A stretch of 64,000 nucleotides of DNA from Drosophila pseudoobscura (taxonomy: Eukaryota > Arthropoda > Insecta > Diptera > Drosophilidae), in contig NC_046679.1 of the NCBI RefSeq assembly GCF_009870125.1, forward strand, positions 7,936,001 through 8,000,000. Direction: 5' to 3'. Of this stretch, positions 1-41,800 are shown piece by piece; position 1 is the stretch's first letter, and each line of letters starts with the position of its first letter. The notes below the pieces were generated by a model, which saw only the letters and a program-made list of their open reading frames with translations, did no database searches and was not told where the DNA came from. The position numbers and the translations under genes are program-made.

Positions 1-1431
1 TGATCTCCCTTTTCGAGGGATATTCTTTTGGCATAGGTGGTGGCTCATTCTCTTTTGACCTAATATTTACTGAGGTAGTGCCAGCTTTCCTCATTGAAGA
101 ATATTCCATTGGCTCAGCATTCTCCATTAAAGGGGCTTTGATTTTTGTAGCTTTCAACCCGATCTCTATAGAAATATCTATACTTATTAATTCTCCGGGC
201 TTGACAATTTTGGACTTCTTGGATAAGCTTGACACACCTTTTTCTTCAGACCTGCGCACAGACCTTGAGCGTTTCGATGACGATGTGCAGTCCGCTGTGA
301 ATGAGAGAGAAGAGAAAGATAGAGTACGTATTTACTCCTACGGATGGTGTGGCTCTCACTCTCATCTGAGCGGGAATCAATGCAGCGTGGCTTGGAGTAT
401 TTGGGATCGCTGCAATCCAGACTGCTGAGCACCTTTGTTGGCTTCATATGAAATTGACAAGTCGTTGACGAGCTGTCGGGTAGTTTTTGGCTGTGGAGGT
501 CTTCATCATCGCTGTCAGAGATCTGAATGATGTCACCGTCATTAGTCGAAGACAAGGGCGAACTATTTTTATTTGTCTTCTCCTTGTCTTGACGGACCTC
601 CAGGGACATGGCCATGTGCTTATCGGAGTCCCCCAACGACGGAGGAGGAGGACAGGGCGATAGCGTGCTGCTGTCAGGACAGGGCGGATCCTCCGGTTTG
701 TTCTCATTCCCATCCAGCTCAATAAATTGACCATCTTGTAGCCTCGAGATTGGTACTGCTTGCTTTTCTTTCAACAAATGATTGTATAAATACGGGTTTA
801 TCTCCAGAATACTACCTATAATGGACTCATCCGCCTCCCCAAAGATGTTTGCTATATCTTGTGTTATCGTTTCCAACTCCGGTTTAACTTGTGGCAACTT
901 TGGCAGGTGGATGTTCCGATCATCCGTCTGTTTGTCAGCCACAGTTGAGGCAGCATTATCGTTTGCCACATTTGGAATTTCAGTAACAGGCTTTAGAGCC
1001 GGCAGAGGAGTTGAGTCGTCGTCCGAATCGCTTAATTGCTCAATTTCCCCCGTCTTGACTGGCCCCTTTTTCAATCTGAAGGCGGGGCTGGAAACCTTCT
1101 CCGCAGCTGGACAGCCCAGGCATATTAAATCCCCTTCACGTACAGGCACGCCCTTCAGTTTCTTCTTAATGATCGCGCCATTCACAAATACACCATTCGC
1201 AGCATTCTGCGGGACAAAAAAGTTAGATGCTGTGCTCTATTGTTCACCTAAACTTACCAAGCATTTGACCAACACTTTGTTCGGTCTAACAGTAATCTCC
1301 ACATGCCGCCTCGACATATAGTCATAATTCAAAACAATGCTGCAGGCCGAGTTGCGGCCAATTGTGACCTTCCCATTTGGGAGGTCCACTCGCTTCCCAG
1401 TTAATACGTGCTCCAAGTACCAAGAGCTCAT
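1..1431 (-). CDS. FHA-domain protein (MDC1/Mu2- or RNF8-like), 5' part; gene continues past left edge
   Basis: The exons I read are 1258-1431, 336-1206 (or 342-1206) and 1-294, all minus strand. The start at 1431 opens directly into an FHA fold: the GKVTIGRNSACSI strand, the SRRH motif, then NGVFVNG after a 51-nt phase-0 intron (1207-1257). This is the phosphothreonine-binding face (Gly-Arg, Ser, Arg-His, Asn-Gly) at about residues 15-85. The rest is disordered and acidic, with two SDSDD clusters at about residues 115 and 275; the second follows IIQI and looks like a SUMO-interacting motif or CK2 site. The long second ORF appears to stop at 187, but a pyrimidine-rich acceptor at 295-297 restores an open Lys/Ser-rich frame that runs to base 1. 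FHA proteins of this layout act as nuclear phospho-dependent adaptors. Mu2/MDC1 is the first guess, RNF8-like the alternative; no BRCT or RING domain lies inside the window. Confidence 0.72.
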
Positions 1432-2331
1432 TGCGATATTTCTCTGTAATTTCACAAGCCATTGGAAAACATTTTTAAGGGGCACTAAAAAAAAAGCAGC
1501 TTGAGCTATCGAATTTCCGCACTTACGATTTACGCACTTCAATTTTAGGTGGCTAGAATCCAAGGCGATCAATGGCGACCAATTTCACTCTTCTTAAACT
1601 CAAACAAATTCTTGCGACAATTTTTGGCATACAGACAGCGGCATTCGACTAAGCTCCGATGTCAGTGCTGTCTAGTGTGCACTAGTCTAGTGAACACAAA
1701 AGAGTTATTCACTTAAGTGAGCAACTGAACATGTTCCTTCCAGTACAAATTCAAAACCAAACTAAATATAGCCTGAAATTAGCTAAAATTTTGTTATTTA
1801 GATAATTTGCTTTTCTCGCTATCTCTCTCTCTACACTGCCTTGGATGATCCCGTTACTTTCCCCAAGATTTAATACTGTTGATGACACTATCTGCTAGAA
1901 ATGGACTAAACGATGACTATCATATTCTCATATTGACTTAAGCACTAACGCCAGAACCGATGACCCTGGGATTTAATCCAGAAATATATATTGAATGGTG
2001 CGTGATTTAGGCCAGCTGTATGTATGTATATTATGTATACATTCAAAGTATGACTGCCATTTTGTTACCAGTTCGATTATACATACAAACTAGTTGATGT
2101 ATACAGTTTTAACTTCCATAGTCCATCCTCAATGACGTAGTGAAACACCATTTATAGAACTTGCATCTACTAACTATCTAGGAAAACATCCACTGAAAGA
2201 GCAGAATGAGAACATGGCCTTACTGTCACTTCTAAGATAAGACTAAAAATGGCAGCCTGGGGATGAGACTTCACTAATGACTGAGATAATTGTTATTCCA
2301 TTTGCATCGCAAAGCTTATGCTAAGGCGTTT
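1432..2331. other. Intergenic, divergent promoters of FHA gene and peptide gene
   Basis: No convincing ORF. The stretch separates two divergently transcribed genes. 1,640-1,700 has a short palindromic tract (tagtgtgcactag) near the likely start region of the FHA gene. On the side of the peptide gene there is a kappaB-like site (GGAAAACATCC, 2181-2191) and a GATAAG site (2236-2241). These sites are by-eye matches only. Confidence 0.4.
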
Positions 2332-2368
2332 GCTATTTAAGCCCCGCATAGCCAGGCAGACAACAGTT
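2332..2368 (+). promoter_or_regulatory. TATA-type core promoter of the small peptide gene
   Basis: A TATA-like TATTTAAG begins at 2334. About 30 bases downstream lies an initiator-like ACAGTT (around 2363-2368), 30 bases before the start codon at 2396. This spacing is normal for a Drosophila TATA/Inr promoter and supports the two-exon gene that follows. Confidence 0.5.
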
Positions 2369-2395
2369 CTTCAGCTTTACTTTCAACAGTCCATT

Positions 2396-2655
2396 ATGTT
2401 TCTGCGTCTGGTTCTGATCTGCCTGGCTTTCTTCGTGGCGGTGCACGCCCAACCAGCTCCAGGAGCTCCACAGTATCCCAAAGAGAGTACGTAAGAGCGG
2501 AGATCGTCAGAAATATACTAATTATCCATTAAACAGCTTTACCAGTCGATGGGACTTTATTGGTCCCCTCTGCTGATGTAAATCCCGCAGATGGGGCTAA
2601 ACCACGTACCCTTTTGCTGCTTCTACCTCTGCTGTTTCCCGATCAGTTCTATTAA
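2396..2655 (+). CDS. Small secreted or tail-anchored peptide, 69 aa, two exons
   Basis: Exons 2396-2486 and 2537-2655 are joined across a 50-nt intron (donor gtacgtaag, acceptor ttaaacag) to give 70 codons ending in TAA. The stop overlaps an AATAAAG polyadenylation signal (2654 onward). The product starts with a clear signal peptide (MFLRLVLICLAFFVAVHA, cleavage likely after HA), then a Pro/Gly/Ala-rich segment without cysteines, and ends in a hydrophobic LLLLLPLLF tail with DQFY last. That tail could be a C-terminal membrane anchor or part of a GPI-type signal. A stronger-looking donor four bases downstream (gtaagag) would give a shorter protein stopping in exon 2. TATA promoter, compact exons and kappaB/GATA-like sites upstream suggest an inducible secreted peptide, which is inference. 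I do not recognise the family. Confidence 0.62.
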
Positions 2656-3300
2656 TAAAGTAATAACGTTTATTAATTAATCAAGCAATCACCTTGGTTT
2701 TCCTCCTTTGGCGTCACTTGGAGTGCTATTACTCTCGTCTTTTCTTCGCACGATAGTGATGTATATAGGATATATTGGATATATATAGGATTAAATATCG
2801 CAGCATGCTCTATAATTTCAAAAACTTTTTTTTCGTCCGCCGCTAGTCTCTGGTCGTACTTAGCGATGAGCAGAATACAATATTACGTGACAAAATATCT
2901 TTAAAAATATTTGAATTTTGCCCATCTCTAACCGAACCAAACCAGGCTGCCAGACAGCTGCGATGTAACAGTGCCGTTTCATGTTAAAGACGGTAAAAAT
3001 GTTAAATGGCAAAATGAACAGCGCTCTCACTCTCTCACTCGGATATATAAAAATTAGAATACAAAAGTATTGTGGGCAAGAGTCTTGAACAAGTGTCATA
3101 ATCTCTAATGAATTCAAAAGTAAGGGGCGTATGCTAATCAAGGATGCCGGACATCCTTTTTCTGCTGTTAAATGTCTATGTTAAAAATGGCGCGGAAATT
3201 TAAACGTTGTTCATTAAATCGAAAACTTGAACTTAAACTGGAACTCACATACGATATAATCGAACTGTCGCTTTGGTGGCAAATTAAACACATTTACAAG
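2656..3300. other. Intergenic region between peptide gene and kibra 3' end
   Basis: Nothing coding is supported. 2,760-2,800 holds a short TATATAGGA-type repeat. The two genes converge here. Confidence 0.4.
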
Positions 3301-4540
3301 CGATTAGGTTATGTCAGTATTTTTTTGTTTGTTTATTGCACAATTACAATATACATGTTCACTTTCATATAATTTATTACAACTAAAGATACTACAGTAT
3401 ACAAAAATATGTGTATGTGGGAAGGCTATTCTTCAGTTGAATCTTACTATGCACTCAATTTTGGGGTTTGGGGGTAGGGCTTGGGTCTGGTGCTGGTGCT
3501 GGGTTAAAGTTAACATAAACAACAGCAAATCCGCACAAAACCTAAACTTAAATATAGGCTGGGGGCTTGCTTCCCTTTCATACAAATTCCGTTTAACAGT
3601 TTCAACAGGCAGGTCCTCCACTTGTAGAGGAGCATAACAATGATTCATTCCAGTGCTTTTCTTATATTCATTTTTTAGCTATTCATTGGTGGTCTGGTCT
3701 GGTCGGGGGGGTGGTGGGTGGGGTTTAAGGCATGCTTAGAGTACTAGATATAGTGACGATTATCTAATATGGTACATTCACTTTTTCATTCATTTTTTTT
3801 TGTTTGCTCGGGTGTTTTTATGTGTTTTTTTCGCATAGGATTTTTTTATAAAAAAAATTACAATATAAGAATTTTGTTTTAAGCTTAACAAAAACGCAAG
3901 CTAACTAAACTAATCGATTGGCTTGGATTGGATGGGGGGCCGGGCCCCAACCAATGCAATACAATACAATAAATATGTTTTCGTTTCCGTTTTATGGTTT
4001 GTATCGGGGGAGGGGAGCGGGGGGTCGGGGTTTCTATGCACATATAAAAATATTCATTAACATTCTTATATATTTGTTGCTCAAGTCTTAAGAATAGAGT
4101 TGGTTTCAATATGAATTTAAAAGGTATCGAACACACAATGTGCGCGTTGTTTTTTGTTTTTGTTGTTGTTGTGTTTTTGATGTGGGAGGGGGGGAGAGTC
4201 AGGGCATGTATGTGTATCTCTTAGTTGCTCTTAAATGGTCATCAGTGGGGTCAATTTGTACAACTGACTATGAGTCTAGTTAGGGCTAAATGTTTATGCT
4301 AAATACGAATAGGGCTTACAATAGAAATAGAAATATCATTTCTAGCATGGTTCGGTTCTCTTGCTGCTGTTGGCGGTGCTGGCTGGCGGGGGGTTGCCGC
4401 GCGCACACACACGCTCTCGATAAGGCACAGATATTTGTTACATCAGTTGTTTTATACACATAAATACTTGTTGCTTAATGAAAATAAATACTACATTAAT
4501 TACAAAAATGTACAGCGAAGGTAGGACAGGGCAGATGTTG
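3300..4540 (-). other. Probable 3' UTR of kibra
   Basis: This minus-strand stretch follows the kibra stop codon at 4541. It is non-coding, with homopolymer and G-rich tracts on the plus strand, and minus-strand AATAAA signals (TTTATT on the plus strand) occur at about 3,330 and 3,373. I place the transcript end near these, by inference. Confidence 0.4.
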
Positions 4541-36480
<31,940 letters not shown>

Positions 36481-36639
36481 TTTTCGATAAATATTTCTTT
36501 GATAATATCTGTAATTCCTAGGTGATGTTTTATCAATGGATTAATTCAACGCAATTTTCTGAATTCAGAAAAAATTCGACACTCTCTCGTTGTTGTTTGA
36601 TTGCGCGCGGCCGAAAACTAAGTGAGACCGTGGGTTGAT

Positions 36640-38330
36640 GTTAACAAAAATGTGCCGAGTGACAATCAGAAATGTACCAAAATATACCGTCACATCTTAA
36701 AAATATACCGTAAATATACTAACGAATTCATGTTATATTTTACATATTCCTCGTTTTTGATATTCCGACGAATATTACTAGCTATATAGAACATTTAGCC
36801 ATGCCCAGACAATTTTATACGATTGATGAATCTATTTTCTACAAGATTGGATAGATTTTTATCCTTGCTTTTATTTTATTTTGGCTAAAACAAGTCTTAA
36901 ACGAAATAGTTCAACAAAAAAACAGTCACAATGTTGCTGGTATTTAAAGACATGATGCGTGTATAGGCGTTTGTACACCCTATTTCGTTAATTTTATATG
37001 TAGATCAAACGTAATTTATTAAGACCTTTTCTCAAATTGATATTCTTTAGACATATTCAAATACTTTATTAGTATCTTGTATATATTTATGTCGATCCTG
37101 ATACCTACTGAGCCTTGGAAGACAAACGTATTCACAATTCTATAACATCCATTTCCCCTAGGGTATGTTAGCAGCATGTATGTGTATGGAATGGGACTCA
37201 TTGCTGCAATAGCGAAACTGCGGCGAATCGGGTATTGCCTATATTTCAAGCTATATAGATTTGATCACTTAGCATTATTCCATAGATAAATGCATTTTCT
37301 ACAAGATTGCTTCTTTTAATTACCTTTATGTATTTTATTTTGACCAAAAAACGGTTTTCAAGTAAATGTTGCCGCAACTTTTGTGTATGGAATGCGCAAC
37401 ATTTGTGTATGGAATGAGACTCATTGTTGCTAAAGCGAACTGGGGCGAACTGCGGCGAATTCAAATTTCTCATATTCTTTGTTCCGTTGAATAATACTAT
37501 CTATATGGAACATTTAGCCATGCCCACTCAATTTTATACGATTGATGAATTAATTCTATACATGATTGGCCTATTCGAAATACTTGCATTTATCGGATTT
37601 TTATATAAAATTGAAAATTAAATTAATATATTGATGAAATTTACAAAAATACCATGGGAGCGCGGCGAAAACCAGTATTTCTACAGTATGACCCTCAGAA
37701 CATCACCGAAATATACGGTCTCATTTGAAAAATATACCGAGTGGTGCGCGCCAAATCGAACTTTTTTGAATGTGAGCGACAAGGATTTAAATGTTGTCAA
37801 CCGGGCCTTTATCTATGCCCACATAATTTTATACGATTAATGAATAAATTTTCTACTTAACTGGCCAGTTTTTAGTCCTTGCTTTTATTGTATTTTGACT
37901 AAACAAGGTTTTCAAGTAAATGTTGCCGCAACATGGTGTATGGAATGAGACTCATTGTTGCTAAAGCGAACTGGGGCGAACTGCGGCGAATTCAAATTTC
38001 TCATATTCTTTGTTCCGTTGAATAATACTATCTATATAGAACATTTAGCCATGCCCACTCAATTTTGTACGATTGATGAATCAATTCTATACATGATTGG
38101 CCTATTCGAAATACTTGCATTTATTGGATTTCTATATAACATTGAAAATTAAATTAATAATTGACAAAAATACCATTTAGCACTAAAAAACACCACATGG
38201 GAGCGCGGCGAAAACCAGTTTCTACAGTATATACGGTCTCACTTGAAAAATATACCAAGTGGTGCGCGCCAAATCGAACTTTTTTGAATGTGAGCGATAA
38301 GGATTTAAATGTTGTCATCCGGGCCATTAC
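36640..38330. repeat. Tandem duplication with promoter-like motifs, unit about 554 bp
   Basis: Copy 1 (37,363-37,916) and copy 2 (37,917 to about 38,327) are nearly identical in their first 260 bases and start with TAAATGTTGCCGCAAC. A more diverged third copy is at about 36,750-36,910. Each main copy ends in a GGTCTCA...GAAAAATATACC cluster (37,717-37,740; 38,235-38,257), like that upstream of kibra. A 65-codon frame is open in both copies, but its differences are mostly amino-acid changing, so it does not look like a selected gene. Confidence 0.85.
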
Positions 38331-38805
38331 CGATTCAACAAATACGATTCCCTCAATTTTGTTCTTCCGTCGAATATTGGTATAATGGAATAATGGTATA
38401 TTTCAGCAATTTCATTTCACTTCTTGTACCGTTAAAAAATCATTTGAAATGTTTTGTACTTTCGATATTGTATTTGCATTTAAAGTAATTGTAAAAATGG
38501 AGTCAACAAGACTAACACAGCTTCAGCTCAAGGCACATGCAATTTCAGAAAGGAAACATCTTCAAAGGAAGTTAAAGATAGAAAGAAAGAAGGGTAGACA
38601 TAAGCACCTTCCGCTCCGCTCGTGCAGTGCCGACTGACTCGTGGATAGACTAACACGAAACCCTAACTAAACAGTAAGCTATACATAAATTAATCATATC
38701 GGTCAACAACTACAACTAAATATTAGTTAATATGCAGATATAGAGTGCTCCATAAGCTATTTACACTAGGCGTAGCAAGAGAGTCCCGCTGCCGGAGCCG
38801 GGCCC

Positions 38806-41800
38806 TCAGGAGAGGATCGGCGCACTGCAGCCGTTGTTCAGGCGGTACTCGGCATACACCAGCCCGGTGTTGTGCCAGTGGTAGAAGGCGGCCACGATGA
38901 TCAGGTGCCACCAATTGTGCGAGTGCCCCACAAAATCCACCTTGCCCGTGAACCAGCGCTCCGGTATCTTGGCCGCATAGAACACAAAGGCGATGAGGCA
39001 CAGCAGGTACATGACAACAATGCGGGGCGCCATCAGCTGCAAGATATCAAATCCGATGAGCATTTCTTGTAAGGCAAGGACCAAGGCTAATGTGGACTCA
39101 CCCGGACCAGCTCGTTCTCCAGTCCACCCATCGCCACGGCCCAGTGGCCCAGAGGAATGACACCGTACGCGGACCAGAGCAACAGCACTGCCACCTTGCC
39201 GTTCATGGAGACATTCAGTTTGGGTACCTGCACAGCGATGGCCAGGCCGAACATGCCCATGGCAATGGTCGAGTACAGAGTGCGCAGAAAGGTGTGGCAC
39301 CAGAAGGCATAGTACATGCCACTTATGTAGATGGCCACCAGCGAGAGGGATATGCCCAGGAAATCGACCGACAGGAACAGCTCATAGTGCTCCTCCGATT
39401 TGCACGAGAATATGTGATATATGGCGGACATCAGCATGCACAGGCAGAAGCAGACCAGCAGACAGACGACCAGCACCTGATCGGTCAACGAGGCGTGGAT
39501 GCGCAGGAACTGAAAGTCAAAGATCGTCAGGGCAATGAAGAGTATGCACCCAGCCAGATGGCTCCAGATATTGATCTACACAAAGAACAAAAACCAAAAT
39601 TAAAATTCAAATGAAAATGGTCTGTATTCGATTCACTCACCGTCTCGTTGGTCCACCAGAAAATGCTCTGCAGGCACAGCTTGTTCGAGAGGAATGTACG
39701 GTAGCCGCGTCGGATGTACGGATTGAACTTCAGATGGCTGGGGGCCTGCAACACACCGATCATATACCGATTAAAAAGGAAAATAAATGCAAATCAAATG
39801 CGCTCCACATCGAACAAAAAATGGCACAGAGAATTGTAAATGGAAGCAAAGTTTTTGTGTGGCTGGCATCGAGCCCAATTTACGGGTAGAGCGCCAATTC
39901 TGTTCAGGGTTCAATTAAAAGTAAATGAAATTAATTGATTTAATTTAAGCAACTAACAGGGTTTTAGGGGAATATCATATGAAATGGCTATCAGTTGAGA
40001 GATCTTCAGTTAAGAGATCTTTGGGATGGGATTTACCATCTTTTAAAGCTACGAAACAATAGATACATATGTCTGTACTATATATACCTGAGGTTTTTCC
40101 CATTATACAAATACGAGACTCAAACAGTAGCTTCTTTTTATTTGTGGCCCTCGGCTCGATGTTGTGTGCCTTTATTGTGGCTTTGTGACCTTCATTCAGT
40201 TGGCTTTATGGTTTGTTTAATTGTATTATTTTGCAATTGCTGCCAGCGTTTTCATAGGCTTTTTTCAGCCAATTGTTTAGGCACACACCGCCGCAGCCAA
40301 TGCCCAATGATAATGACAATATGTTTAATGCATGTAAATTGAATGAAAAAATGGTGGGCTTGTCTTTCTTGCCCCTGACCGATTGCGCATTTTGTAGAGT
40401 GCGCCAAAAACAATTTGCGATCAATTAAAATTCAGTGTGCGCCGACAATTGATGCCAAATTGACCCCCAAGACATGGTTACGTTCCACTCACATCATCGA
40501 AATTGCACAGCCATTTGAATCTCTTCTCATCGTAGCTGGGGCCATGTCCAAGTACATTCGGCTCTTCATTGGACGGAAACTGATGCGATGCGTCCGTCTC
40601 CGATGCCGACCCGACCAGTTGGCCATCGAGCTGAAAGAGTCGAAGAAGCAAAATGTTATCAATTAGTTTTCCGGCTCATTCGATATGAATTGGGTACAGC
40701 ACAGATACGAGTATTCTTCTGGGGGTTTTTGCTTTTGATTCTTCCGCCTTTTCGACTAGACCCTGGCAGCTGTTTTATATTTAGTTTTATAATTGATTTG
40801 TTTGCAAAATTTATTTGTATTATCTTCTGGTTATGTGTGTGTGTTATGGGGCTCTTCGTGTTGTCCCTTTGCAGAATGTTTTCTGGTTTGAACCAAAAAT
40901 TGGCGGCAAGACGAATGCACTTGCGCGTGTTTTTAAAGTACAGTCGGAACCCTTATAAGGCAAAATTTTGAGATTGAGGTTAGGGGATTTATATATATTT
41001 ATTGAACTCGAATTTTTGTATAATTTAGCTCAATTATTGGCTTGGTTTTCCTATCTTATAGAACCTATATATGGCCTATAAAATATGGCCTGTATATACA
41101 TATATGTATTATGGCTAAAGATCAGTTGGGGCTAAAAAAGATGAAATATTTATAAATATAATCGAACTTAAGTTCGGTTTTAATTTTAATTTTTAAGTTT
41201 GAGAATAGGGGATTTATATATTTATTGAACTCAAATTTTTCTATAATTCTAGCTACAGTTTTGGCTTAGTTTGAGTTCAATTTAATTCAAATAGTCGATA
41301 GGAACACTATCATATATTATAGAACATATCTATATCTTTTAGCCTATTTTTTGTTTCTTGCAGGAAAATATGACTTGTATATACATATATGTATGGCTAA
41401 GAATCAGTTGGGGCTAAGAAAACATATTTATAAATATAATCGAACTTAAGTTCGATTTTAATTTAGTTTAATTTATTTTAAATCTTTTATAAAATCCTAT
41501 TATATTCCTTGGTTGGTCTGCGATTGACACCGAAGTTTACAAATAATTCTTTTTGGTGTCTCAGATTTTATTATTATTAATTTTTCTGTGTATGTGTATA
41601 TGTCTGTGTGTGCGTTGCGGTTCCTGCTATTGGTTTCTGGTTTCGCGAGCGAGTCTCATAATATCCATTGCGAAATTGCAATAAAAACAACAACAACAGA
41701 AGCAGCACCAACAACCCCATAAATAAATAAAAATAGCAATAGCGATGGCAACAACAACAACAACAACAAAAACAACAGCCAAAAGGGGGCTTGACTGTAA

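Noticed and set aside
37424..38152. Duplicated 65-codon ORF in the 554-bp repeat copies
   Set aside because: Of six base differences between copies four change the amino acid, which does not suggest selection on protein; it has no splice or promoter logic.
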